Of a stretch of 64,000 bases of DNA, positions 11,616 through 22,860 are shown piece by piece. Source of the stretch: Dermanyssus gallinae. Lineage: Eukaryota > Arthropoda > Arachnida > Mesostigmata > Dermanyssidae. The stretch covers positions 97,501 to 161,500 of the forward strand of contig QVRM01005227.1 of assembly GCA_003439945.1 (NCBI GenBank), read 5' to 3'. Position numbers and translations under genes: made by a program. The notes beneath the pieces are model-generated. The model was not told the origin of the DNA. It did not search any database and saw nothing but the letters and a program-made list of their open reading frames with translations. How positions within the stretch are numbered: position 1 is the stretch's first letter; every line of letters starts with the position of its first letter.

Positions 11616-13385
11616 TTAATTGCTCGTAAAGAAGTGGAAGTCATTTCGACGAGAAGATAGTGTACTACAAGGGGAAATGGAAACTATAGCCACATCGATC
11701 CCGTCTGATAAAGTCGTGCAGCAGCTTAATAGGGCTCTACCGTCCAACATGTTCCTAGCTTTTAGAACGCGTAAAGTTATTATGTATGTGAGAGTTCCAG
11801 TCTCGTGAGTGTGCCCACCTACAAGTGCTTGAGGATAGGCCATACTGCTAACTGCCGTAATTAGTGGTTTAGTAGATACACTAAGTGCTGCTAATTGCCG
11901 TAATTAGTAGATTACGTGCCAAATATGTGAATAAGGGGGACATTTGTCTCTCAACTACGAGCACGAAGCAAAGTTCAGGAGCCCATTGTCCGTAATGTCC
12001 TGTTCTGGAATGCCGCCTCTTGCAGCAGGGTGGCATTCGAGCCCTGAATTATATCAAATTGACACCCCACCGCTTTTTCCAATTCCAGGACGATACCTCA
12101 ATCCTCACTTGAAACGACTGCTTTGTCGCTATCTAGCTACGTTGCTGCGGTAATGAGATTACTGTTTGTGAGGAACCCGTATGGCCCCGAAGTTCGCCTA
12201 ATTCTTCCTGGATTACCAACCCTTCCTAAGAAAAATCGTCTTGAAGAAGGAAATGAACTGACTTGAGCATCGTGTTCTCATTAAAATACATCTTTCGCTG
12301 AACGACTTGAGTGTAGTATTCCCAAAGCGGCAGACCGTTTTTATGTTCGTACTAAGCTAATCGAATCGGCACCTCTTTGCCATCGGCGCCTTTGAAATAC
12401 TGTTGACACTTCACTTACGAATGTTTGTAATTATAGGCTGAGGTTATTCATATAGGAGTTTGCAAAATTATCTGTAAAGCATCACGATGAGGCGTCCCTT
12501 TATGTGGCTTTGAATTCCTCGTAGCAAAAATAGAGGTCCGGCGGTGTCGATACTTATGCGCGTTCCACCTGTAGAATATTGTATTTGCGCTTTATGCCTA
12601 GCCCAGATAGAAATATACCTCGTACACTAAAAACAAAACTCGCGAGCCTCGAATTTTATATTATAGAGCGTTATCGCAACCACATGACGTGTGGCATGAC
12701 CCGACTCTCGTCGGGCTCCTGTATATATATCACATTGTTGTTTCAAACCCCGAAAATTTCACCACTATCGAGCCCGCAGTTTTTAGAACTTTGCTGTTCT
12801 GCCGACCACTCTCTGGTTAGCATATATTTTTCAGACAACGCTGTGGCAGCTGAATCGCCACGTACGAAGACTTTTGTGCCTCGTTCAAAGTACAATGGGG
12901 CCAATATTGACAAATTCCTAAACCATACTTAGAGAACCTTTGTGGTTGGCTGTATATGAGGTAGGTAATGCCAGTTCGGCATTCGAGGCTTTCATGAAAA
13001 CTTTTCTCCATTTAAATGACAAGTTTTTGACCCTTATAGTGTCCCCTCTTTCCAGATTGTGCAAACACCAATTTTATCCCCCTCGCTCTCTCTATCTCTT
13101 TCTGGATTTACGGCAATTACGCCATAATGTTAACAAAACGTATTGCTAGCATCGAAAGAGGAATTTCTCGTATATGTTTCTCCTATATAAAGCTGGTTAT
13201 ATAAACAGTCGTAGCTGCTGCTTAAAAGCGGCCCGAATAGCGAACAATTTGTTCTATAAAGATTTTTTGAAGATTCGTCAACGAAGCCAGTGGTAGATGT
13301 CAGAGTACTTACGAAATCGTTTGTATTAGGGAGCTGCACCTTATACAGAAAAGTAGGCCTTGCATTAAAGTACAATGTTTTTGTG
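11616..13385 (+). pseudogene. LINE relic: ORF1 zinc knuckle, endonuclease end and linker to RT
   Basis: Three parts of a CR1/Jockey-type non-LTR retrotransposon follow in the right order. At about 11690-11875 a frame ends KCLRIGHTANC, which is the tail of a gag-like CCHC knuckle with its first Cys lost, preceded by LAFRTRKVIMYV as in LINE ORF1 proteins. About 0.8 kb later an open stretch at 12579-12932 holds MTRLSSGSCIYI, matching the PTR..SS.IDHI block of AP endonucleases, then SADHSLVSIYFSD, matching the SDH motif. At about 12955-13380 the linker (AFEAFMKTFLHLNDKF, then YLKAARIANNLFYKDF-like sequence with stops) leads towards the RT, which is not seen. Multiple stops and frameshifts show it is dead. 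Clade is inferred from motif style only. Confidence 0.6.
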
Positions 13386-15219
13386 CGTACTCTTCTTGAT
13401 ATTAAGTACGTTAACAGCAGCGAAGCTTAAAATTTACTGACTCAATATTACAAACGTAATGCGATTGTTATTCTTCATGTGAATAAATTCGTTGGATAAT
13501 GATAATAAATGTATACAACCGCAGACCTTACTGGTAATGATTACCGGAGATAGAAATATGTTATCTCTTTTTTAAAGACATCTGTGCTTCTCCGTATTTT
13601 GTCAGGGCAAAAAGTACAAGTGTATTTTGCCATTTGTATTTCCTAAGTGAATGTTGCCATTTACCTGATATGAATTGAAAATATATAAAAACCAAGTTAA
13701 GTGTGGCCTGTACTGGATTTGAACGTACGACCGTCCCAATGCAAGGCAGTGTTTTCGAAACTATGTTTGTTTGCTCGAAAATCATTACTGACGACTTGCT
13801 GCTCGCGTAAAATATCATGGAGAAAATGTTTTTCAATACAATATATTTACATACAATTTTTTCTAAACACAAAGTTCTAGGTATTGCATACAATTACAAC
13901 AGTATCTCAATCAATTCTTCCTAATGAACTAGTCATAGTAGTAGTAGCAGTACTAGGCAGATAAAGAGAACTAAGATTTAAAGTAGTAATAAAGAACGAC
14001 TTTAGCTCCTCGCCTCTTCCTGAGGCTATTTAGATGAGAGGTTTTTAGTGGGTATTCTGCCAACAGCATGGGCATCGAGTCCCACACTTCGGATGCGCCT
14101 AAAAGCATTTCTCCTCTCATCGCAAAAAAAAGTAGACAGATAAAGATACGTGTCTAGGATGGAAATGGTTGCCAATGGATGCACGCTAAATGCTGCCAAT
14201 CGCTTGGGCATGTATAGTAAGGCAGCTTTACCGTCACAACGGGGCTCGTATACAATACGCAGCATATGTCCAGCAGCGGCAACACCTAACAGTGGACGCT
14301 ACGGGATCGATTCAGATGACATGGATGGACATCGTTATCATTACTATGATGATCATGGTACCATCACGGTAAATAAAAAACAGTTATCAGTACCATCATC
14401 GTGGCTATTGCCTTATCTGACGGCATCCGGACGCCACGTCGGAAACAGTAGACGACTGACATACATTGTCCACGTACGTTGTTTGTTTAATTTGTTTCTT
14501 TTTGTTGTGCTAATCTCTGGACGGCAAGTGAGTCACAGATCATTTGGAAAGCTGCTGCTGTTGATGCTTATACTTGCTCCTGCTAATACAACGAGCTAAG
14601 TGGAAGGGACGTAGTCGCCGCAATGACTGTATTTTCAACCAATCAACCTCTGAACTTTAACTGAGCTCGGCCACACGCCTGGTTGCGACACCAGAAAGCT
14701 GACTGAGGTACAATGAAGTCAGTTGGCCATCGATCGAACATGTGACTCATCTATTGCAGTAGCAGGGCAGAAAGACCGGCCATCTAGTCATCACCTGGTT
14801 GAACAGATTTTAGTAGAATGGCTACGTGAGCCATAGGCATAGCGGTCTGTCGAGGTAAGTGCGCGTGTCCAACGTGCTTCTGCGCCTTGGGTCGACGTGC
14901 CGGAAAAGACGTGCTCTCAGAGCTGGTGGCCTCACTGCTAATCTCGAGATAGTTGCCCAAGTTATTGGGTCTTTTCAAACACAATTTATTGTTTGCTTTT
15001 TCTTTGTTTGTCCTTGTTGTAGTTGTTGTTGTTGGTTTTGTTGCTAGACTTTATCTCCTCTCTCTATTCTCTTTCGCTGCCTCGTTCTGTATATTTATCT
15101 TCTTCAACTCGTCAGCGCTAATATCGACCAAGCAACATCATTAGCCTCCTCGCCTGGACAATCGCCAGCTGTCCATAAATAGAGATTTGGACGCGGATGT
15201 ACACAATGCATACATCTAA

Positions 15220-15263
<44 letters not shown>

Positions 15264-15885
15264 AAGGGAGCGTGGGCCATGCCAAGGTAGTACGCGATCA
15301 TGCGTACAGAGGGCGTCATGGTAAATAAACGAACACACACACACAGATACATAGCACGCACAATAACGGGCCTCGTATAATAAAAATGATAAACGAGCAC
15401 AAAATTGGGTTGCCACGGATGCTTTTTATTTCCGTCGACGTCTTGTCGATTTTGATGGCGTTTTTGCAATTGTTGTGCTCGTTGTCACTGTTATTGCTGT
15501 TGTTGTTTTTTGTTGTGTTGTTGTTGGACCTGTTGTTATCGTTACTGTTGTCGCGCGCAGCTGCCGTCTGTTACTTATTCTTACGTAAACTTCGTATCTT
15601 CCTTGACTGGTCCACTGATGACTGACTGTCTGTATACATAGCTAGTTTAGCACTAACGTGATGACAGTTTTTAACGTATATTTATCTATATAAGGTCGGC
15701 TTAAATAAAAAGGTTTAAAACGTCGTAACAGCCAAACCGGTTGAAATTTGAATATGCCTCGTTGGAATACCTTGGTGGGCCATATAGGGACGCAAATGGG
15801 GTGTCTGACTTGATTGCGCGCATGACAAAAAAGAGAAACAGGCTGCTGTGAGTCCCATCCAGTTGACGCGGCAGTGCGTGTGAGG
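13386..15885. other. Unassigned DNA; simple repeats at 15.0-15.6 kb
   Basis: No gene could be supported. A 149-codon plus-strand open frame (14150-14599, initiated by GTG rather than ATG) has a hydrophobic stretch near its end but no recognised domain, and it may be chance. Other contents are a TA tract at 15223-15259 and TTG-rich DNA around 15018-15045 and 15470-15560. At 13705-13735 the minus strand has a TTCAAATCC box resembling a tRNA T-loop but without a fitting stem. Confidence 0.4.
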
Positions 15886-15890
15886 ACATT

Positions 15891-16410
15891 ATGGAGCTCT
15901 CATTGCAAACATGGGCGATTGAGGAACAGCAGGATATTATCAGATTTCTGACTGCGGAAGGTACTCGATAGGCCAATATTCATCGGCGCATGGTGGTGCA
16001 TACGGTAGATACTGTGTATCCGACAGGTCAGTGAGAAAGTGGAGTTCCTATTTCCGTAAATGTCGGGAATCTTTGATGGCAAACACTGTAATCACGGCCC
16101 AATTTGTGAACAGGGTAAGCGACATTACCATCACTACCAAAGCGGAGAAGCATGCAACGGAGGTATGCGTCGTCACTTTTACCTAAACAAACTTAAAGGC
16201 GCTTTATGTCGGAGGACGAGCTGAAGGACACGTTTGAGGTCTGGCTCTTGTCACAGCCGCAGAAATTCTAGGGATAGAAGTTCCCTCGACTCGTGGCCAG
16301 CAAACAATGGAATATAAGAGTAGTTGTGTTGAGGCCTCTGGCGGTTAGTAAAGACTTCAGTGATACCCGCCATGCCGTTTCGTACCTTTTCAGTTGAGCT
16401 CACCCTAGTT
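15891..16410 (+). pseudogene. Internally deleted mariner transposase relic
   Basis: The 5' part reads MELSLQTWAIEEQQDIIRFL then, with stops and a frameshift, ANIHRRM...VSDRSVRKWSSYFRK, matching the mariner N-terminal helix-turn-helix (type: IRFL..EG..P..IHRR...VYGDD..S...VRRW...F). At about 16160 the reading jumps to RRHFYLNKLKG and MSEDELKDT...WLLSQPQKF, matching the C-terminal HLF..LK..L.G.RF..D.ELK..V..WL.SQ...FY block. The catalytic middle is missing. The last 250 bp match 26552-26840, so both belong to the same deletion-derived lineage or both derive from one parent. Confidence 0.7.
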
Positions 16411-16880
16411 ATTGCTTGAGCAATTTTTTTATTAAAAGCATCTTTTCATTTATTAAAAACATCTTTCCTAAATTGTGTCAGAGGAACTTTAAAATAAACA
16501 TTAAAAAATATTTGAGCATTGCTTGAAAATCAGTATTACTAAGTCTAACCGCATTTGGTGATGATGCGCCTGTAAACGGGTTTGCGTTATGTTGCGTTAT
16601 CAGAGTCATTATGGTGACAGTTTCGAGATAAAACTCCCCCAACCTTTAGAGTGCTTTGTGAATATGTAATTTGTTTTTCGGATTATTAAGCTAGAGTTCT
16701 AAACTGGCCTAACGTCATTCCGTAGTAAATTAAATGTTCAACACAAATACAAACAGAAGGACAGAAGCGATATTAATGCAAAGTCTTACTCAAATTGTAG
16801 CTTTTATAATTTCAGCTTTATTTTATGTGCGCTGTGTACATATGAATACATAAACATATAATTACGCATGCCCACGTACA

Positions 16881-16917
<37 letters not shown>

Positions 16918-17386
16918 ATTAAAGTCCTTTTAACGAAAGGGAACCGATTTCGCTGAATGAATCCGCGCGACAGGCCACGAAACAGCGAAGATGAACGATC
17001 TTGAAGACGGCCGTACACTATTCCGGTGCCAGAAAATATTGATAAAATTTGCTACTTTATATATATATATGTACGCAGACCCAGTGTCCTACGCTACAAT
17101 GCTAGCGGTGAATAGAAGCCCACAGCATAGCAGACGATATCGTAGGCGGCGCCGTAAAGGACGTCTACGATGTTGTTTTTGCAGTTTTCTCTCTCATTTC
17201 GTCGTCTTCCTGTTCTCTTCCTTTTTCTTCTTGGCCTTCTTCTTCCTTGTCCGTTTTTGTGGTCCGCTGCATTTCATGTGGATGGTTGCAATTTACTAGT
17301 AGTCGGTTGAAACTTCTACTTTTGACATATTTCACAGAGCCCAAGCGCTAGAAAATCTACCGTAACACTAGAATGGAACGATAAAA

Positions 17387-17436
<50 letters not shown>

Positions 17437-18248
17437 TGCAGTGCATACAAGAAATGTATGTCATGCGGATAATTGCGCTTTATCATCAAGTTACGTTTCG
17501 CTTGGGCGGATGCGGTAGAAACTCGAATAATTTCATTATCCAACGAAGAAGGAATGAAAATAGAGACAAAGAGAGAGAAAAAAGCCAAGTCAAGACTCGA
17601 GAACTTTGTCGATCGCACTCTGGCTGTTTCGACTGGTGTTTCGTTTTTGCTGTTTGCCGGTCCAGGTCCACCGCGGACGTCAAGGTCACGGCGGTGGCCA
17701 TGCAGTAGTATTGGATATAGATTAACCTGTGTTTATGTTGCCGGTTTTTTAGTCTGTAACAGCGTTCGTAAAGAGCGTCCGTTTGGCTGCTGTATGTTAA
17801 AATGATATATGTATGTTTAAGATGATGTTATTTTACTAGTTCGTACGTCACGGCGCGGCCAGGCATAAAAGACGGCGTGACATCACCACTTATCGATCGC
17901 AATTAGTTAGTTCAGTCGCAATCAGACCGTTTCTAAGTCGTTTCTCAGTCATCGTCAGTTGCCAGACATTGCCTGTCTTAAAGCTAGACATCGAAGAATT
18001 GCCCCGTGCACTCCGCGCCAACAAATCACCCCCCGATGCGCCTAGCGTTTCCAAGCCTATCGCTAGGGCAAATGGGGATTCCAAATATATAAAGCACGTT
18101 TCTGTTTCCCGTCTAGTGTGCTCGCGTGTCAGCAACCTGCCCTGCTCGCCGGGCCTCTTGACATCGCTGGTACGCTGGCAAATATGCCTAAGCCTACCAA
18201 CGACTCACTGTTCGCCGTTCTGAGTACTTGCTATTCCAACACACAAAT
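16411..18248. other. Unassigned DNA; possible core promoter near 17.86 kb
   Basis: The stretch holds TA tracts at 16883-16915 and 17391-17433. Around 17860-17935 a CATAAAAG box is followed by TCAGTC at about 50-70 bp, which loosely resembles a TATA box and initiator, and downstream DNA is less AT-rich with a short open frame at 17969-18223. No protein is recognised, so a promoter here is only a possibility. Confidence 0.3.
17391..17433. repeat. (TA)n microsatellite
   Basis: About 21 TA units flanked by TGCAT on both sides, forming a perfect palindrome. Confidence 0.95.
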
Positions 18249-18430
18249 GTCAAGAACAAATTCGACGCGTGTCGTCGGAACACCGTTGACTGTAAGGGAG
18301 CACTAAACAAGCTATTGCAATGAAGCCAAGGAGCAGGGCGTACAACTAAGCTGGCTAGCAGCCAACGCCATAAATCAAAACCTTCATTTCCTTTTCAGAA
18401 GGATGCCCTCAGATCCTCACCGATGGGACG
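18249..18430. repeat. Diverged direct repeat, copy A (pair with 19134-19325)
   Basis: Matches 19134-19325 in the same orientation, with blocks CGTCGGAAC, GGAGCAGG, CTGGCTAGC, CATAAATCAAAAC and GATCCTCAC in the same order. Divergence is considerable. A 287-bp TIR element lies immediately after copy A. Confidence 0.75.
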
Positions 18431-18452
18431 GGGGGGAAAGCGTATATATATG

Positions 18453-18739
18453 CAGCGTGTCCCAGATTTCATCCAACAAACTTTGGGGTCTAGTACAAGT
18501 CGGCGAAATTTTTTTTCCAGTGGGATAAGGGGCGGAAATGTCTTCTTTCGGAGTAAAAGCGAAATTACAAAAAGTTGTTGTATCAAGCTAAAAGATAAAA
18601 ATCCTGGCATATATTCACTAAATCTGCGATTTCGAAAGCCCCAAATTTTGCATCTGTTGAATTGCATTCTAAAGAAAGGATTTTTTCGCCGAGTTCTATT
18701 AGATCCCAAAGTTTGCTGGACGAATTCTGGGAGACCCTG
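18453..18739. mobile_element. Family F element, 287 bp, with about 60-bp TIRs
   Basis: The left end starts CAGCGTGTCCCAGATTTC and the right end, read on the minus strand, starts CAGGGTCTCCCAGAATTC. Both continue with closely related sequence (TCCAACAAACTTTGGG against TCCAGCAAACTTTGGG, then TCGGCGAAA), giving imperfect TIRs of about 60 bp. The interior has the family core GGGGCGGAAATGTCTTC and reads GGNVFFRSKSEITK in the same frame as the other copies. TA tracts abut both sides, fitting a TA target. No transposase is encoded, so it is non-autonomous. Confidence 0.75.
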
Positions 18740-19133
18740 TAGATATATATATATATATATAGCAAGTGTCCCCAACCACACGGGTGTAACACCTACGTGC
18801 TGGGGTAATCCAACACACAAAGTATGGGAGCTGTGCGGAGATTTTGCGGTGAACAGCACCGGGTAGGCCAGAGAATAGCCTGTAGGCGGCTACACTCGGC
18901 TTGATGAGAAACTGCATTAACGCAGGCTAAATCCGAGACTCTGCTCATTATTAGCTCTTGGATTTTGTGGAAAGAAGATATTTGTTTTCTCGTATGAGAG
19001 AAAATGCTTGGCGCACGTGCGTCATTCGGAATTGTATGGCATTATCCCAGGTTTGCTAGCTGAGATTGCCCGAGGCGCCAATGTTGTTGGATTGTAGATT
19101 CCAATATCTAAGCAAAAACGTTTCAAAAGGAAA

Positions 19134-19325
19134 GTCAAGTGATTCGAGCGTAGCGTCGGAACGTCGTTGGCTGTAAATAAACAGTAGACATGCTGTTGCG
19201 AAGAAGGTAAGGAGCAGGATGTGCGATACGTCCAAACTGGCTAGCCTCCAACTTCATAAATCAAAACGTTCGTTTCTGCTTCTAAAGGAAAAAGCTTTCC
19301 GATCCTCACGGCGAGGGCCCCTAAA
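19134..19325. repeat. Diverged direct repeat, copy B (pair with 18249-18430)
   Basis: Second copy of the segment at 18249-18430, separated by about 0.9 kb that includes a family F insertion. It is followed by a TA tract at about 19336-19355. Confidence 0.75.
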
Positions 19326-19374
19326 AAGCTCGGTGTGTATATATATATATATATAGAGCGACAGAAGAAATAAA

Positions 19375-19437
19375 TTAAATAAAATGTAACTAACATGTTA
19401 TATATCTGGCTAACGTGCTAGTTACATTTTATTTAAC
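19375..19437. repeat. Imperfect hairpin, about 23-bp arms
   Basis: TAAATAAAATGTAACTAACA on the left pairs with TGCTAGTTACATTTTATTTA on the right around a loop of about 16 nt, with one or two mismatches. A second, weaker inverted pair (TGTAGTAAAG at about 19441 and CTTTACTACA at about 19486) follows directly. Confidence 0.8.
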
Positions 19438-19559
19438 CTCTGTAGTAAAGCAAGTGACCACAACCAACACCAGTCTGAGGTAACCTTTACTACATGTATC
19501 GGGTATCTGAATAATAAGCTGTCATCTTTCAAAAGTTCCAGCGCTCAGTCTTGGCTTCT

Positions 19560-19900
19560 CCACGAGCTGCTTTCTCCGTAAACAGAACATACAGTAGGGC
19601 TGCCAAATTCAATGCAAGAACGCGTATAGATTTCGAACATTTATCATAAAAAGGAAAGGAAATTCTGCAAGGGTATGCTGATCGAGCTCTTCGTGCAATC
19701 TACGGTCGGCACAACCGGCTCTGTGAGAACGCCATTTGTGGCAGTGGAAGATCACAGAGCGCTCCTTTGGCAGAAAGTACAAAAAATCGAGGCTGCGGCC
19801 GACAATGTGGAACAATGTCCGGAAACATTGTTCACTGGCCTTCGGGAGTTTGCGATTTGACGCCGTTAGACTCTTCCCGTTTTTTTTTTTGGAAGAGTAA
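19560..19900 (+). pseudogene. Possible transposase helix-turn-helix relic
   Basis: One frame reads ADRALRAIYGRHNRLCENAI, which resembles the LR.IYGR.NRP...AI block of helix-turn-helix domains in some insect transposases (DUF4817 type). The neighbouring frame (19675-19857) continues with VRTPFVAVEDH and ends LFTGLREFAI, resembling the following RTPR..E.I and SL.RILRK.L blocks. This needs a frameshift between them and no catalytic domain is seen. It is a guess from short matches; a chance frame is possible. Confidence 0.4.
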
Positions 19901-20079
19901 AGAGCAAGTTTGAAAGGTATTCTGATAGCGCCGCGACTATCAGCAAACTAAAAACTAACACTGAAGCATGCATTACTGTAATTGTGAGCCAGCTTTATGC
20001 AGAAATTTGCTAAAAATATGTATTATATAATATATTTCCGTAATTATATATATTTTATTTGCATAATGTATATACCCTT

Positions 20080-20265
20080 ATAAAGTTTGCAATACAATAA
20101 GAAAAAAAACACTTCACTGATATTGTATTTAATTTAAATTGACATTATATATGTATTAAAATTTAAAAACATCTTATGGAGTTTGCAAAACAATAAAAAC
20201 ACTTCACTGATATTGTATTTAATTTAAATTGACACTATATATATGTATTAAAATACAAAAACGTT
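20080..20265. repeat. Tandem repeat, 90-bp unit, two copies
   Basis: AAAGTTTGCAATACAATAA through TGTATTAAAAT recurs 90 bp later, with long identical stretches such as ACTTCACTGATATTGTATTT (20111 and 20201). The copies differ by a few substitutions and small indels. Confidence 0.9.
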
Positions 20266-20774
20266 TTCTTATATTTTAAGCACTCTTGTTATGTTACTTG
20301 AGTAATCTTGAACAATTTTAACACCCTATATTTTGGCTGGGCGTCTCCTTGTTGCCCTGACTGTCGCCTGGGGGGGATGTTGTGTATCGGGCAAGGATTT
20401 TTGCTGCAGGGTGTCCATTTGTTCCTGGTAGTATCGATTAAAAGTCGGGACACCCTCTTGAACAGTAGTCATGTTTGATCATATAAACGGACTACATGCA
20501 TGGCGTATGGCTAAATGGGCGCATGCACAGCCTGAACGCAGCCAGTTATTTGAGTGCAACTTGTGTCCTCGTACGACTGTCACAATTTTGAGTAATTTGT
20601 CAATTGTACTATAAACTGTATTATATATTAAAGGTAGCTTTAGGTCTAATATTTATATACACATTCATGCGTATATGTGCAAATATACATATATTTATAG
20701 ATGCGTTGCATCGCAATATGTATTCTGTCGATTTATATATTGTCGAGATGTGTATATATATATATATCATGTCA

Positions 20775-20824
20775 CTTGTGGAGAGCTAAGCAATTCAAGC
20801 TCAATTGAAATTCAATTGAACTAC

Positions 20825-20862
<38 letters not shown>

Positions 20863-20900
20863 CTTCAATTGAGCTTGAACGCAGCTTAGCTTTTCACAAG
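20775..20900. repeat. Inverted repeat with a (TA)n centre
   Basis: The left arm (about 20775-20808, containing AGCTAAGCAATTCAAGCTCA) is complementary to the right arm (about 20863-20900, containing TGAGCTTGAACGCAGCTTAG), with a few mismatches. Between them lie a short direct echo of the arm end and about 19 TA units (20826-20862). The size of 126 bp and the ends suggest a MITE-like palindrome or a hairpin-forming tract. Confidence 0.85.
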
Positions 20901-21749
20901 GATTGCTTAGTGCAGCGAGTTTAGAGAAATGTTTCAAATCACTGTCTCCAGTGTCGTGTCCATCATGCATGGTAGTTGGTGCATGCTTGGTAAACTCGAA
21001 GTGGTTTTCTGGCGCCGGCGCTGTTTTACCTAGGCGTAGTCGATCACCACCGCCATATGAGTACGCAGGTGTTTTTAATTTATCCGGTCACATTTTGCGA
21101 TATGAGCGAATGCATGTACCTGTGCATCTTGCACCTTACACTTTCACGTGTATATATATATATATATATATATATTTATACATGTATAATCCACATCGCA
21201 TATACCCAGGCATCGCATTCCCAGACGCGATTAAGATGTTGTCGTACTGTTTCCCTTTTCCTTGCTCCATTCCTAGAAAAACGAGGAAAAGGAACGAGGG
21301 AATAGTGCACCGGTTATGTCTGGCTAGCAGCTGGCCAGTCGGTCGATCGGCCATCGGCCGGTCGGTGGTCCAAATTAAGAGAGACAACTAACAACGACAA
21401 ACCGACCCCTTCGTGATGTTCTGCGTCTTTCTCTGTATCTTGCTGCTTCTGCACGTTTTCTGTTTCCTCCTGCCCTTCTTATTCGTCATCGTCTTCTTCT
21501 TCTTCTTCTTACATTTATTTCTTCTGTGTCACAGCACGAGACATCAAGCATCTATTTATGCATATATCAATATCTCTCCCTTGCTCAATCTCTCTAGCTA
21601 GAGCTGTCGTGTAGCTACTGCCCTGCCCGTACGATCGCGTCAAGTCGGTCAGCGTGTCGCCGGCTTGGTCAATCGCAAAGCAAAGCAAACAGCCACGAGC
21701 CCTGTGTCCGCTCTGTAGTTGACTCACTGTGTCGACGACTAGAGACTAT

Positions 21750-21895
21750 AGTCGGTGTTGTTGTTGTTATTGCTGTTGTCATTTGCTGTTGTTGGTGTTA
21801 TTGTTGTTTGCTGTCGTTGTTGTTATTGTTGTTTGCTGTCGTTGTTGTTGTTGTTGTTGTTGCTGTGCTGCTGTTGCGGTTGCTGCTGCTGCTGC
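21750..21895. repeat. (TTG/CTG)n triplet cluster
   Basis: Impure TTG and CTG units run for about 145 bp. All long poly-Cys, poly-Leu or poly-Val open frames here are translations of this repeat. Confidence 0.9.
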
Positions 21896-22227
21896 GCGAT
21901 GTCAGCTGCCAAGTTTCAGAGACAAGGTCTGCGTATAGCAGTTGCTACTGCTATTCAGATACATACAATGAGAACATGAAGAGGCCGATGAAAATGATGA
22001 TGATGATGATGACGACGATTGGGGCTGCAGTTGTAATGCCAGGTGGAGCCACACCGTCGTCGGCTATAGCAGACAGAACAGCAACCATGGCGACAGCAGA
22101 AATGCAGCTGTAGAAAAAGCAGCAGCAGCTGCAGCCGCCGCCGCCTTGTGGGAGGATCTTTGATTTGATGGATGCGACAGATCGATGTCAGAATCTGCCG
22201 TCACCAGCAGTGCCAGCAGGAGCGACA

Positions 22228-22335
22228 ACAACAGCAACAACAGCAACAACAACTACGACAACAACAAAGACAACAAGAACTACGATAAAAAAAAACAACA
22301 ACAACAACAATAACAACAATAACAACATCAACGAC
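22228..22335. repeat. (CAA)n triplet cluster
   Basis: Impure CAA and CGA-containing units on the plus strand, opposite in orientation to the TTG cluster at 21.8 kb. Confidence 0.9.
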
Positions 22336-22439
22336 GACTGCCGCGGCAGTGGCGCCGGCAGCGTCCGACCCCCGGAGCGTAACCCCCCAACAAGCGTGCT
22401 GGAATGGGTGTTTATCCGATTCACGTCGTTGATATGATC

Positions 22440-22584
22440 CACCACCGGTGAGAATGGATGTGAAGTCAGCCGCTGACCGTGGGGGATTGGAGGGATCCCG
22501 CAGTTGGACATTAATATACGTACGACCGCCGAGGGGGTCTGCGCTGGGTAGCATTGCAGAGAGATGCACAGGAATTCGTCGCAA
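22440..22584 (-). CDS. Possible short coding segment, function unknown
   Basis: The minus-strand frame from an ATG at 22584 reads MRRIPVHLSAMLPSADPLGG and continues into RDPSNPPRSAADFTSILTGG before it runs into the repeat-derived part. The composition is protein-like and the local DNA is GC-richer than its surroundings. A second minus frame is also open here, no domain is recognised, and no splice site can be assigned with confidence. A chance frame is quite possible. Confidence 0.2.
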
Positions 22585-22681
22585 AGAGGCTGCTCAATAA
22601 GGCTACCTCTAAACTACTCTTACTCTTGCTCCTACTACTACTACTACTACTAAAACTACTACGACTATGGTGGGGTTATCG

Positions 22682-22860
22682 TTGTTGTTCTTGTTGCTGA
22701 ATTGATGCTGCTGCTATTGTTGTTGTTGCCGTTGTTGTTGTGGTTGTTGCCGTTGTTGTTGTGGTTGTTGCTGCTGAATTAATGTTGTTGTTGTTGTTGC
22801 TGAATTGATGCTGTTGTTGTTGCAGCCGCCGCCTCTTTCATTGTTGTCGCTGCTGTTGAT
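22682..22860. repeat. (TTG)n cluster with an 18-bp higher-order unit
   Basis: Mostly TTG with CTG. TTGCCGTTGTTGTTGTGG occurs twice in tandem at about 22724-22765, and GCTGAATTGATG-type spacers recur three times, showing local duplication above the triplet level. Confidence 0.85.

Noticed and set aside
13705..13735. tRNA-like T-loop on the minus strand
   Set aside because: The sequence around TTCAAATCC does not form a T-stem and no A box was found at the right distance.
14150..14599. 149-codon open frame as a gene
   Set aside because: It begins with GTG, has no recognised domain, and a frame of this length can occur by chance in a window of this size.
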